Shown here piece after piece: positions 1 to 14,981 of a stretch of DNA of 64,000 bases (its first letter is position 1; the number at the start of each line of letters is the position of its first letter). The DNA comes from Amorphochlora amoebiformis (Eukaryota; Cercozoa; Chlorarachniophyceae), in NCBI GenBank assembly GCA_054601695.1, contig BAAHQB010000097.1:248001-312000 (forward strand), written 5' to 3'. The position numbers were made by a program, and so were the translations under genes. Under the pieces are notes generated by a model. That model was not told where the DNA came from. It did no database searches and saw only the letters and a program-made list of their open reading frames with translations.

Positions 1-56
1 CTGATCCCCCCTGGCCCCTTCCGGACACGATAACGACCCGAAATAAAACGATAGGC

Positions 57-594
57 ATGGACTCAGATTCTATCGATGACTTCCTAGATCGGGCTACTCG
101 CGTTAATGGTACGCCTCAACTCCAGTATTGCTAGCCTTTTTTGATTGTTTGCTCGGAGGCAAAATATGACCCACGCCATCGTTTTTTCGGGTGTTCTAGA
201 CGGTTGTGAGGATGAGGGATTTACATACTTTGGAATATAGGGGTATTGTTCCGAGGGAGAGGAAAGAGGGGGGGGGAGGCGGGGGAGAGAAAGTATGGAT
301 ACGTGTCATATTCGGTTTATGTAATGTTTCCTTCATTAAGGCCGTCAAGGCGCGATTTTCTCTCTGTCTATCAATGATAAGTAACTTTATTGTTATATAA
401 AGATAAGCAGATGTATTAATTCGTATGATTGTATGTTTTAGAGGCTGTGAAGGAGATTGCCGCAGGAAAAGCGGAGAAGGATGAGAAGACCAGAAAGAAA
501 ATTCTCGCTCTCTCTAAGGAACTTCAGGTCTCTCTCTATATATATATATATACATTTATATATATATATGTTATATAAATATATATATATATGT

Positions 595-625
<31 letters not shown>

Positions 626-1108
626 TATACATTTTTATATATAATGAACAAAAATATACAGATTCTTCCTTTTTTATTCGAGCGTGCCAGAATTATTTGT
701 ATGTGGATTGGGGTTGTACTCATATATACGCACAGGTAGTTTTAAATTCACTTTTTTTTGTTTTCTTTTAGGAGTTTGAGGAAGAGAAGAAGGAGAAAGA
801 GAGCAATGAGTATAAGCTTAAGATGCAGCGGAAAGGGAGGAACGGAAAAGGATTTCGAGATGATTATCTACTATTTTGTCCTAAGGTGCTTTTATACATA
901 TATATATATATACACACATATTTACATATGGATTTTATACATAAATATATATATATATATATATATATAATGTATTATATATATATATATGTACTATATA
1001 TATATATATATATATGTATTATATAAATATATATATATATATACACATATATATATATATATATAAACATATACATATATGTATATATATATACATAATT
1101 GTATATAT

Positions 1109-1151
<43 letters not shown>

Positions 1152-1191
1152 ATTTATGTAAATGCATACAACTTTGTTCCGTATATTTGTA

Positions 1192-1259
<68 letters not shown>

Positions 1260-1433
1260 CATATATCATATATGTAAATATATGTGTTGTTTTTACATTT
1301 TATTCATATACATATCAGTGTTTCCTCGAATACGAAATCGAGTTCAAGGAATGTTCCCAATGTTGCGAACCACTCATCTCTAAGGAAGAACGACAGGTAC
1401 ACTAAAACTTATAATGCCTTGTAGAATGTGTAT

Positions 1434-1493
<60 letters not shown>

Positions 1494-1519
1494 ATATATA
1501 TATACATATGTATATAATT

Positions 1520-1551
<32 letters not shown>

Positions 1552-1593
1552 TTAAAGATGTCTAAATCACACAAATGTACATGTATGTATATA

Positions 1594-1634
<41 letters not shown>

Positions 1635-1640
1635 TTTTAA

Positions 1641-1675
<35 letters not shown>

Positions 1676-1832
1676 ATATATATATACATGTTTCATTCAA
1701 ATACTATACATCTTTTTATATCTGTAAGTATAAATAAGTATACACATTTGCGAAGATATCTGGACATGTTCTGACTTGTTCGTTTTCAGGCTGAAATTAG
1801 GAGAAAGGTTTCATCTCTCCAGGGTAATTATG

Positions 1833-1912
<80 letters not shown>

Positions 1913-2191
1913 ACAGATATATCTGTATATTTAATCACTATTATATGTATCATCCGTATATCCATATATAAATATATATGTATATATGTACATATATATA
2001 TATATACATAAATATCTATGTAGGTGAGCGAAACCGACACAAGCAGAGAAAAGCGCGCTACGCCAAACATGTGGTGAGATTGATCTTGTGCCCTATCTTC
2101 GTCTCCCTCTTTTCTCTCTTCTTTCTTTCCTTTCCTATCTCTCGCTCTTCTCTCCTTCTCTATTCCATCTATCTCTCTCCTTTCTCATATT

Positions 2192-2260
<69 letters not shown>

Positions 2261-2347
2261 TCTGTCTCCTCTGTCCTCTTTTCGTCTATGATCCGTTTTC
2301 TAATTCCCTCTCCGTCTTTATTGTTCCTCGGTCTATCTCTCGACGTA

Positions 2348-2386
<39 letters not shown>

Positions 2387-2391
2387 TACAT

Positions 2392-2463
<72 letters not shown>

Positions 2464-2507
2464 AACTGTATAAATGTATATAACATATAAATATATTATA
2501 TATATAT

Positions 2508-2569
<62 letters not shown>

Positions 2570-2592
2570 ATATAAATGTATGTATGTATGTA

Positions 2593-2632
<40 letters not shown>

Positions 2633-2907
2633 TTAATATATATATATATATATGTATATGTAAATAAATATATATTATATATATATACATATATGTATAA
2701 ATTTTACACCTACTACTTCTCTCACTCTCTCAGATATTGTAATCAAATATATTTCATGTGTATTTTTCGATATCTTACTTTTCTTTTTCTTCGCTTTTCA
2801 GGCTGACGTTAAAATAGGGAGGGTTAGATCTGACCGAGGGGGCACGGATTATAATGCTTGGGACTTCTGGGTATTCAAATCTGGTTATAATGTATATCAA
2901 TGTATAC

Positions 2908-2954
<47 letters not shown>

Positions 2955-3006
2955 TATATATTGTACATACACATTGTATATGTGGGATTACATTAATTAA
3001 TTTCAT

Positions 3007-3054
<48 letters not shown>

Positions 3055-3794
3055 TATATATACACCACACATCTATTTTTAAGGAGCCCGACACTGACTC
3101 CGATGAAGACCCCGTCCTCCCCAACACGCCAGAATTTAAGGTCAATTCATATACAACTCACATATACTACATGCATACATATGCAATAATAATAATATTA
3201 CATGAATACAATCACCCTATCCTAACCCTTACCCAAACTACCACAACCCTAACCCTAACCCTAACCCTAACCCTAACCCTAACCCTAACCCTAACCCTAA
3301 CCCTAAATCAAACCAAAACCTCGGGGTTCCGAAATCTAAACCCGTAAACCCAACCCTGACCCTACTTGCACAACGCCCTCTCTGAACGCTAACACTAACG
3401 TTTACAACCCTGACCCTACTTGCCCAACGCTCTCTCTGAACGCTAACACTAACGTCTACACTTAACTTAGGCGATGGAGAAAGATATGCTGGAGAGAGCC
3501 GAGCGCCGTGAGCAGGAATACCGAGGTCTGATCGTTCTCTCTTTCTCTCACAACCCTCCTCCTCTTGCTTCTCTCTTGCTCTCTCTCTTCCTCTCTCACT
3601 TTGCCTCTCTCTTTCAGATCATCACTGAATATCTCAATAATATCGTGTTTGCTATATTATATATATATATATATACACATATATATATATATATTGAATA
3701 TATACATATAAATATATGTACATCAAATATCCAAAATATATAGAGGCGAACGAGCATCGAAACCTGGGCAACCAAGCGTTTCGACAAAAGTACA

Positions 3795-3836
<42 letters not shown>

Positions 3837-3941
3837 GTAATATATATACATATATATACATTTTTTTATAAATATGAATATATATATATATATGTATATA
3901 TATATATTTATATATATATATATATATATGTATATGTATAT

Positions 3942-3988
<47 letters not shown>

Positions 3989-4327
3989 CACATGACATCC
4001 AGAGATCTCAAACAAGCCCTCAGAGAATACACAAAGGCAATTGAAATACGGAAGGACGTCAAGGTCTCTACTCACCCCAAACCTGACAGAAATCTTCTTC
4101 CAAATGAAAAGAGCACCCTTCCTCTTCTCCGCACCGCATTTTCTTTTTGTTTTCTCTTTTCCTTCTCGTTCTATGTTGATTATCACTCGTTCTCCTTGAC
4201 ATCGAATATATATATATATATATATATATATATCATTCCATGTTTATTTATGTGTGTATGAAATTAAATTATACAGTATAAAATTTAAACGGTATATATA
4301 TATATATATGTATGTATATATATATTG

Positions 4328-4361
<34 letters not shown>

Positions 4362-4505
4362 GTGAAAATATCACATTGGTTGATTAGGAGTTTTATACGA
4401 ATCGAGCTCTCGTATACCTGAAGCTAGGCAGCTGGACCAAAGCAATTAAGGATTGCACTACAGTTCTCGACATCTGGTCTGGATCAATACATACATATTT
4501 ATATA

Positions 4506-4548
<43 letters not shown>

Positions 4549-4651
4549 GCGTGTATATATATACATATATATGTGTGTGTGTATATACATAAATGCAGTG
4601 GACCAAAGCGATGAAGGACTGTGCTACAGTTCTCATGTGGTGGATCAATAT

Positions 4652-4705
<54 letters not shown>

Positions 4706-4738
4706 ATATATATATATATAAACAAATATAATATATAT

Positions 4739-4769
<31 letters not shown>

Positions 4770-4835
4770 TGTGTATATGCATATTTATGTATGTATTGCA
4801 TATAACGTAATAATGTACATATTCGTACATACGTG

Positions 4836-4923
<88 letters not shown>

Positions 4924-5118
4924 TGTATATGAATATATCTTTATATACGTGTATGTGTATATTTATATGTGTATGTATGTATATCAGGGAATTTCTCCAA
5001 GAGAAAAAGCCGTCGAGAGATGAGATAGCTGCGAAGGCTCTTGTGCGTCGAGCACAGGCCTACAAAAACAAGAAGCAATATAACCTTGCCGTCACGGACC
5101 TTCAGCAGGTATTAAATA

Positions 5119-5166
<48 letters not shown>

Positions 5167-6182
5167 TGTGTATATGTGTGTGTATATAATGTGTATATAT
5201 GTGTATATATGTATGTTTATGTATATATATATATATATAAATATATATGTGTATATATATATTTATACATATATATGTATGTATATATATATATATATAT
5301 GTATATATTTGGGAGTGAGAGGGGGGAAGGAGAGGAGAGAGAGACAGACAGACAGACAGAGGAGACGCAGAGAGCGAGAGAGGGTTAAAAAGATAGAACA
5401 GGGAGAAGAGAGAGACAGGGAGAGGTAGGACATGAAGTGGAGTTGGGACATTATGTACACAAATCTATGTATGTATATTTTGAATACATTATGTGTATAT
5501 CATATATGTAATTGATGTAGTATATACTATATACACTTTCGATACTGCAAGGGATAGAGGAACAGTAAAAACACCAGCTGTGATACGTTAACACATTTAA
5601 ATTCTATATTATAGATATAAATTACGTAAATATATACATATTTTTTTTGTAGAATGCATCCTAACTCACACAATAGGCTCTCGATATGCGTCCAAGTAAC
5701 TCGTTTACTCTCAATCTCCTCAAAACGTGTAAAAGAGACCTCCACGATGAAACAGTCGCCCAGCAAGCGCTTGAGCTCGCCACAACACCGACAAACCCAA
5801 CAAAATCGACAGATCCTGCCACATCCACCCCAGAGTCTGTCATTCCGTCCCGTAAAAATGCGGAGGGGCAGGGAGACAGAAAGGAGACGGCAGTCGAAAA
5901 TACGGACGAGAACGGGTTTCTGATACTCGAAGCTGCCACTGATTCGATTGGACAAGCAGGGGTGCAAGAGGAAGTGAAAGGGGGGGGGGAGAGGAGGATA
6001 GGCATCGCAAGCGACCCGGGTGACAAAAAGCGGTTGGGAAGGCTGCATAAGGAATTGGAAGCGTTACAAGGGATGAAGTCACGGACGGAGGTATTGAAGT
6101 TCTAATAAATGATTGTGAGGTGATTTCTTGTTTGAATACGTGATGGTTCGGTGTATGATATACATCTATATAATATATATAA

Positions 6183-6213
<31 letters not shown>

Positions 6214-6510
6214 AATATATATATGTGTGTGTATATAATCGTGAAAAAATCAAAATTCTATTCTTATACATATGTAGGCCTATGTATGCAATGTATCATG
6301 TACATACATATATCCCCGTTCTCACATACCAGTTCCTGGTATCTCTTCGTGCTATCCGAAACCTATTGACAGAGGCAACATTGACTCAGAATCAAGAGGA
6401 GGTAGACCGAGGTGAGTATTTTTTTTGTCTTCTTTTGGGTGTGTATATGTTTGTTACATACTTGGTTGTATGTATATACATAGAAATATATATATATATA
6501 TATATACATT

Positions 6511-6541
<31 letters not shown>

Positions 6542-6544
6542 ATT

Positions 6545-6638
<94 letters not shown>

Positions 6639-6650
6639 ATATATATTTAT

Positions 6651-6708
<58 letters not shown>

Positions 6709-6736
6709 GAGTGACATATACACAAATATATACATA

Positions 6737-6789
<53 letters not shown>

Positions 6790-6833
6790 AATATTATATA
6801 TATATATATATAAAAAATATGTAAATAATCACT

Positions 6834-6886
<53 letters not shown>

Positions 6887-6941
6887 TATATATATATATA
6901 TGTTTTATATATATATATATACATACATTATTATATACATG

Positions 6942-6981
<40 letters not shown>

Positions 6982-7092
6982 GTACATGTAAATATGCACG
7001 TATATGTATATATGCATGTATACATGTACCTCATACATAATATCCACGCATACATATATCACATATACATATATATATACATAAATATGTAA

Positions 7093-7128
<36 letters not shown>

Positions 7129-7440
7129 ATATATGTATATATATATAGTATATATAGGTATATATACATCCATTTGTATATAGGAATGCATGCATGTACA
7201 AGTACACCTCACACATAATGTCAACACATTCATAATATATCATATACACCGAAAACATATATTTAATTGTATCTAGCGTTGGGTCTCTTCCGAAAGGCAA
7301 AGGGATTCCGGTACACAGCCTTAATAGCCTTCCCGGAACACGGCTACCGGGAGGAAGGAGAAGACCTGGCGATTGGCGGTGGGGATTGGAAGGTGAGGCT
7401 AGTGGAATTAAACGTATGCGTATGTAATTAGATATATATT

Positions 7441-7498
<58 letters not shown>

Positions 7499-7535
7499 AA
7501 AAAATATATATATATACACATATATATATATATAA

Positions 7536-7618
<83 letters not shown>

Positions 7619-7681
7619 AATGTATGTCTATGTGTGTGTGTGGGTTACACTCGTGCGTATGAGGGTAATATGTATATATTC

Positions 7682-7713
<32 letters not shown>

Positions 7714-8080
7714 ACATGATATATGTAAATATATAAACATGTTTATATATATATATATATACATATATATATACATATATATATATATAAACATATAAAC
7801 ATGTATTTGTATATGTAGGAGGAGATTGAGATGGCGCTTACTGTAATTGCTGAAGCTTGCCAGGTGATGTAAAAATATACACACGTATCTATATATATGT
7901 ATATATGTATATAAAGGCGTGTTAGATATACAAATGAAAATACACTTTATATGCAATATGTAATAAACATATCGAATACGGAAGGGGTAAAGAGATAGAA
8001 AGGTCAGGGAAGGAACAATGGAGCATAAGGGAGAATGAGAGAGAGAATAAGATCGAGTGGAGTATGTAACGAGTATGTAC

Positions 8081-8121
<41 letters not shown>

Positions 8122-8533
8122 TATAAATATATATTGCATCTTCATAAATATACCTTCTCAAAAAATAACAAACTGATAAAATATTTCAGATCAACCATAA
8201 CCGTCGGCATGCCGCCCGATCTAAGCGTGTTCTCCTACCTCTCCTCAAAACTCTCAACGACTTCAAGCTGGCAGCATCCAAACCTGGATTTTCCGGCAGA
8301 ATCCCTCTCATGTTACAAATTCTGGGAGAAATCGGGCGGGACGGAGAGGCGAGAGGACACGTGTGTCGGGGCTTCGGGGAGCCCGTCCATGAGGTTTTTG
8401 AAATCTTTTGAAGAGGGGAGATGTATTAAAAAATAATGTACTGAATGTGTATATAATTGTATATGTTATGTGCTTATACAAGTCTATATATAAATATATG
8501 CATTATATCTAAAAAATAAAAGTATGTATACAC

Positions 8534-8567
<34 letters not shown>

Positions 8568-8685
8568 CTATATGTATATTTATATATTTATATACATATA
8601 TATATGTACTACTTCAGGCTGTTCTCCGTATGTTGTCATGGAAATCTCCGGATAAATCCCTCCTAAGGTGCCGTGTAGAATAATA

Positions 8686-8732
<47 letters not shown>

Positions 8733-8960
8733 TGTTTATATATATACTTTTATATATATATATAGATATACATATATAAAAACATATATATATATACATG
8801 TGTATGCATGTATATGGGTATGTTTTGTGTTCATGTATTCATACACTATAAATATATTTATATATACATATATATAAACATGCACTTTTTATGTAGATGT
8901 ACATATATAGATATACAGAGATGTACACATGCGTATGTAAACGTATCTATTACATTCATG

Positions 8961-9008
<48 letters not shown>

Positions 9009-9011
9009 ATG

Positions 9012-9042
<31 letters not shown>

Positions 9043-9684
9043 ATATATATACGTACACCTACACGCATATGTATAATCTGAAACATTTATATACACACAC
9101 ATACAAACATATATATATATATATACATACAAATCCAACACAAAAACCTATACCTCCCTCCCTCCCCTTCCCCACCCCCCAGGCAAATACAATCTCACGC
9201 AGCCACGGCGCTCTGCAACCTTACCCACGACACTCGCACCGGCCTCCAACCCCTCTTTGCTCGCCTTAAAGCAGCCAACAAGCCAACGGGGTTGAGTGAG
9301 CTATGTCTTGTTCTTGATCAGAAGCAGGCTTTTGGAGGCCAAGGGCTTGATACAGGGTGAGTTGGTGGATATTAGGGTGTGTTAGTGCGAGCTTTTATGG
9401 GTCTGGGTAGGATGGTGTGTGCCTCTTGTTGGCGTGTGTATGCATATTTTTATATGTGTATATGTACATATGTATATATACATGTATATATATCTATATA
9501 TATATATATATATATGTATATTATATATATATATATAAATATATATATTCATATACTCTTATATTTATTGAGATATATGTGTATATGTGTGTAAATGTGT
9601 AATGTACATAGATATATCTAGGTGTATATGTATGAACACATTTTCCGCATGCGCCATATACATGTATACACAATATACAAGAAA

Positions 9685-9724
<40 letters not shown>

Positions 9725-9745
9725 TACACATATGTCGATATGCAT

Positions 9746-9780
<35 letters not shown>

Positions 9781-9949
9781 ATATAGTTGTATATATATAT
9801 ATATATGTGTGTGTGTATGTATGCATTGCATTGAAATTGTATATTTATGTATACATATATGCATACAAATGTATATATTTAATATATATATATATAATAT
9901 AATATATATATATATAATATATATATGTATGTGTGTATATATACATGTG

Positions 9950-9992
<43 letters not shown>

Positions 9993-10220
9993 ATAAGACC
10001 AAACAATATATATATGTACATAAATATATTTATATATATATCCATAAGACCAAAAAGAGTAGCCCCAAAGCAAAGGACATTAATATACAGGTATGTGGAC
10101 GCGTTTGAGTCAAGTTTGAGTGCGCTAGCAAATCTCCTCACTGTCAAGGCTATTCGAAAAGAATTCGTAGATAATAAGAAGATGGTCAAGGTGATAGTAT
10201 ACACATAAGAATGTATATGC

Positions 10221-10264
<44 letters not shown>

Positions 10265-10581
10265 ATCCGGCAAAATATTTACGTATATGTATGTTGATAG
10301 ATAGATATACATGTATACAGCTAACATATTTGGATCTATATATATATATATATATTTTATATATTTATATATATATATATATGTACATATATAGATATTT
10401 AAGTATTTCTATACGTTTATATGTAAATTATACAATTAAGGGGGCATCATACGAAATATGATAGTATACACATACATATATTTATATATGCATATAAAAT
10501 ATACATACTCATATGCATTTACTTATCACAAGCGCATAAGTTTAATATTCATTGACAATGTCTAACTCATATGGATGTAAA

Positions 10582-10626
<45 letters not shown>

Positions 10627-11332
10627 GTATATAATATATCTAAATATTACATGGATGTTCATATATAAACAGGTCATTCTCAGCCTGATAGTAGGGGTAG
10701 GATCAGCCGCACGAATAACTAAATCTCTGGACAATAGCATGTCCCCGTTACTCGTCAAATCCCTGGGTAACCATCTCCGTTCCCTCTGCCCCCTATATTA
10801 CATCATATACATATATATATATACATATATATATATATGAAATTTAATGCACATACATATATAAATATATATAGAGACCTATAGGGGTGTGTATATGCAT
10901 GTCCAGGCCAATTTCCATAAGAAAATAAGGAATGTAAGGAATTCCAGCCCTGATATCCCAAAATCGGCAAAAGAAAAACCTATCGCTTTCTTGCCATAAT
11001 GGCCTCTGAACATTGTTCAACTTTTTATCATTTCTTTCGCTACTTAAATGAGAATAATGGGCTGAACTTACCCCATTTAAAACTTAAAAAGCAAAGTAAT
11101 TTGGTGATTGGCAGTGAGTAATCTCTGCTCTGCCTCGATTGATACCACAACTTGTAAATTTAAATGAATACATATATATACATATACATTGTATATGAGT
11201 ATAATATAATATTCATTTCTGTCAACAATTCAGGCGTGATCCTCAATTGTTCTCTCGAGGGGGCTTGCCAACCACTAGTATTTGGACATAACATTGTGCA
11301 GGTTTACACATATTATACATATCAGATATAAA

Positions 11333-11363
<31 letters not shown>

Positions 11364-11828
11364 GTTAGTCTAGTATTGGTGTATGTTATGTACATACATG
11401 CCATATCTATCAGTATTACTGGTGTACATATGTGCGTGTACATCTATGTATATGTAGATGTACGTATATATATTATACAAATAGCTATATACACAAGTAC
11501 ATATGCATTGCATGTATTCACATGTATTTCACAAAAAAACACAAATATGTGTAATGCATATATTTACATGTATATCACAAATATATATATATATATATAC
11601 ATACACACATATATATACACACATATATACATGTGTCCATATGTATTATATATATATATATATATGTGTGTGTGCATACAAATGTATATATAGGATTTAG
11701 AATACACTTAGATAATTTATGCATACTCATATTTATAAATATTTATATAGGTGGCTACCAACACCCTTGGCCTAATATATCAACTTAAGCTCTCTCAGGT
11801 GTGTACGATTTGAGAAATGTATTGACGC

Positions 11829-11890
<62 letters not shown>

Positions 11891-12204
11891 CATATATATA
11901 TATATATATATATATGTCTGTATAACTATATACATGTTTTATATAATCAAATCTATACATACACACACATATATATTCATACAAATATGCAGATTTAGCT
12001 TCACATATGTGAATGCATATACATGCATATTTATGTGCTTTGGGGTTGTACATTACATGTATCCACATACCTAATATATGCATTTTATTTGGACATGTGT
12101 ACACATACAGACCGACTCTGAAGCTGACCTGCTAACACGGTTGCTGCTGTATATACGGTAACATTCGATCTAAATATGTATGTTGTATATAAAATATTCT
12201 CATA

Positions 12205-12253
<49 letters not shown>

Positions 12254-12259
12254 ATGTCG

Positions 12260-12300
<41 letters not shown>

Positions 12301-13423
12301 TAATATATATATATATATGTACATATATGTGTATACATATATATATATATATGTTCTAGATGTATTATGTAGATATCTGCATACAATATGTACGTTTAGA
12401 AGGTATATTCTCCAGTACATTTATACAAACTCATCCCAGCCGTGCATGTGGTTTCATGGAGAAGAGAGGAAATCTTTCGCGCGAGATCATAGCCAAAGAC
12501 ACCGTTCCTCTCATGCTTCAAGCTCTCGACCCTAAAAACTACACGAACCCCAGTATCCGTGAGGTATATTACGAGAGAAAAGGGTGAGATAAAAGAAGAG
12601 AGGGGAAGGAAAAGGAATTTGGAGATAGACAGAGATGGAGAGATGGGGTTAGAGAGAGGGTATGTGAGGGGATTGATAAGAATTACCGTGCTTCATGCGA
12701 GCAAAGACTGTACATATATATATATATATATACATATATACATACATATATGTATATGTATGTACATGTAAATATTACATGTGTGTGTGTACACATACAC
12801 TCATTCACACATTTAGGTATGCAATTTGTCTCTTACTTCTGCATACAATTATATAAATATATATAATATATATACACTGACATATCCTCGGCATAGCTGC
12901 CACGTGACTCCTGGGTCCAGATAACATGTGTCTGCCCGATGACACGTGTCTGCTCCGATGACACGTGTCTGCTCCGATGACACGTGTCTGTTCCGATGAC
13001 ACGTGTCTGTTCTAATGACCTGTTTCTAAATCTTTTTTATATTTGTCTAGTTTCCGATTAGTATCGATATGGTTTTAAGTGTAATGCTTCTAAATGTTGT
13101 GATTAGCATGTTGCGGCCGTTCTTGCAAGGTGTGCTAAGGATACGGAAGGGAGGGTTGATATTACAGGGTAATAAGAAGTATATGTATATATATAAAAAT
13201 CTGATGTATAATATATATATGGGTGTACCTTATATGCTGCGTATGAGGATTTGGAGGAGGGCATAGGTTGGTGAGAGAGTATATGTAAGATATTTGTATG
13301 TATAAAATACATGTAAATATATATATAGAGAGAGAGAGAGAGAGCGCGAATATGTATAATTGTATATGCAACTATATATGTAAATGTATTTAAACAGTGT
13401 GTATGTACGGACATTAACATATG

Positions 13424-13472
<49 letters not shown>

Positions 13473-13691
13473 GTATGGACATAACATATGTATATAATAT
13501 ATATATATGTATATATGTATATACATATATATATTTATGAGGTATTGTGTGTATATATGTATGTATATCTTGCACTCCAATTATAATTTTCTTTATGATG
13601 TATACATAGTGCGAAACTTGAACATGTATGTATACACGCACACATGTGTATGTTGTACAGGCATATTATCCATATTTGTCTAACTACATAC

Positions 13692-13725
<34 letters not shown>

Positions 13726-13949
13726 TACTATATCCCCACAGCTTAAACCATCTATACAAATATAGACATGCATATATGTAATTAAATGCATATAGTTACA
13801 CCACACACACAAACGAGAACAAACAAGTGTTGAACAGATTCGATGGATGGGGGGCTCTAGTCTGCGCCCTTCTGGACCCCAACACCAGCCCTACAATCCA
13901 CGCCCGAGCGAACGCCTCTATCTTGGTATCCCTCTTTTCTCTTGCAATT

Positions 13950-13983
<34 letters not shown>

Positions 13984-14060
13984 GATGTATATATATATAT
14001 ATATATACATATATATATACATATGTATATATATATATACATATATACATATATCTATCA

Positions 14061-14096
<36 letters not shown>

Positions 14097-14507
14097 CATA
14101 TATGTATATGTGTATATTTATATTTATATGTATATATACACATATATATATATATATGTATATACGTATTTCTATATAAGTTTATATGTATAAATATATA
14201 ATATATTATACATATCTCGTACATAACACATGTAATGATATTTCAGATCTCGCAATTAGCTGTCGATAAGGCCAACTTGGACGCTCTCACGAACGCTATT
14301 CCCCCACTCATCCAAGTGCTTAGACTCGAGGGCTCATCTAGAGATTTTAAGGTAGATCTGGGTGAATTTACATATATATGTAAATCCACATGTGTATGTA
14401 TATATGTAAATACATATCTCTATATAAATATATATATATATGTAATATATATATATATATATATGTAAAGATATATATGTTACAACTATATATATTATTT
14501 ATATATT

Positions 14508-14571
<64 letters not shown>

Positions 14572-14718
14572 TATGTATTATATATGTAATACTGAGGTTA
14601 GTCGGGAATCTAATTACATGTATATTTACACATATATTTATATATATGCTATATCTACATGTATTTATTGACAAGTATTGAAAGTATACATATACACACA
14701 TATATAAATATATGTAAC

Positions 14719-14776
<58 letters not shown>

Positions 14777-14981
14777 CATATATGTATATGCACATATGAG
14801 TATAGAAATATACATTACGATGTGTGATTATCACCCAAAGTACAACATACATGCATAGGTGATGCAGAAGAACGCGGCTGTGGCTCTCGCCAAGCTGGCA
14901 AAGCATCCGAAAAATTTAGTGAGGATTCGGCAGCTGCACGGTATTGAGATGCTCTATCGTGCCGTAGCGTCTGGGATCTAA
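57..14981 (+). CDS. TTC12: TTC12-like TPR/armadillo dynein axonemal assembly factor (30 exons)
   Basis: Exons: 57-108, 442-527, 772-885, 1319-1396, 1790-1823, 2024-2073, 2802-2870, 3084-3140, 3471-3525, 3744-3789, 4003-4063, 4388-4476, 4988-5108, 5677-6090, 6333-6411, 7277-7392, 7819-7863, 8190-8393, 8618-8667, 9183-9356, 10091-10190, 10673-10766, 11234-11301, 11751-11798, 12111-12157, 12440-12563, 13107-13168, 13838-13925, 14247-14351, 14859-14981. They sum to 2853 nt (950 aa) with every phase closing. Residues about 1-180 are charged and coiled-coil-like. Three TPRs follow at about 202-304 ([20 protein letters not shown], then [20 protein letters not shown]). Residues 305-442 are a low-complexity insert, and the rest are armadillo-like helices. 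The segment [17 protein letters not shown] before the TPRs and the end [18 protein letters not shown] match animal TTC12. TTC12 is a cytoplasmic factor for preassembly of ciliary dynein arms. Human TTC12 is about 705 aa, so this copy is enlarged at the N-terminus and by the insert. The ATG at 57 opens an acidic N-terminus like that of TTC12. Confidence 0.9.
2086..2340 (+). repeat. CT-rich polypyrimidine tract in TTC12 intron
   Basis: A 250-base run made almost entirely of C and T, with a perfect (CT)n core near 2204-2256. It lies in the intron between exons 2024-2073 and 2802-2870, on the sense strand of the gene. Confidence 0.9.
3234..3306 (+). repeat. Interstitial telomere-type (CCCTAA)n array in TTC12 intron
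   Basis: About eleven tandem CCCTAA units, mostly perfect, lie in the intron between exons 3084-3140 and 3471-3525. The flanks contain degenerate versions. Confidence 0.92.
3351..3458 (+). repeat. Two-copy 54-bp tandem repeat
   Basis: Units 3351-3404 and 3405-3458 are nearly identical, with three differences by eye. Each starts CAACCCTGACCCTACTTGC and ends with CGCTAACACTAACGT plus a short tail. They follow directly on the telomere-type array and end just before the acceptor of exon 3471-3525. Confidence 0.88.
4592..4650 (+). repeat. Intronic partial copy of the end of TTC12 exon 12
   Basis: This stretch repeats the last 45 bases of the exon ending at 4476 plus some of the intron after it (original about 4431-4490): both contain TGGACCAAAGC, then TACAGTTCTC, then GTGGATCAATA or a variant. 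Several substitutions separate the copies and the donor context is changed. A (TA)n tract lies on each side. It would not read in frame as a further exon, so it looks like duplication debris. Confidence 0.75.
5311..5430 (+). repeat. GA-rich polypurine tract with (GACA)n core
   Basis: A purine-dominated stretch in the TTC12 intron after exon 4988-5108, including a short GACA repeat near 5341-5360. Unlike the other tracts of this type, here the purines are on the gene's sense strand. Confidence 0.85.
10880..11165. other. Complex non-repetitive block inside a TTC12 intron
   Basis: This roughly 285-bp part of the intron between exons 10673-10766 and 11234-11301 has no (TA)n and a normal base mixture. 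No reading frame long enough to be an exon was found, and there is no convincing box C/D, box H/ACA or tRNA pattern. It may be a mobile-element relic or an intron-borne RNA; neither is shown. Confidence 0.4.
12931..13010. repeat. 19-bp minisatellite with a GACACGTGTC palindrome in each unit
   Basis: The palindrome GACACGTGTC occurs at 12941, 12960, 12979 and 12998, a strict 19-bp period. Spacers read TGCTCCGAT or TGTTCCGAT. A degenerate unit precedes (ACATGTGTC). The array sits in the TTC12 intron upstream of exon 13107-13168. The CACGTG core is an E-box/G-box-type site. Confidence 0.9.

Noticed and set aside
975-1277. Many long frames of alternating Tyr-Ile (and His/Thr/Val-Tyr) on both strands throughout the window
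   Set aside because: They are translations of (TA)n, (CA)n and (TG)n microsatellites; they overlap in several frames and lie in introns of the genes above.
12931-13010. CRISPR-like array
   Set aside because: The 19-bp unit is contiguous with no unique spacers, in a eukaryotic intron.
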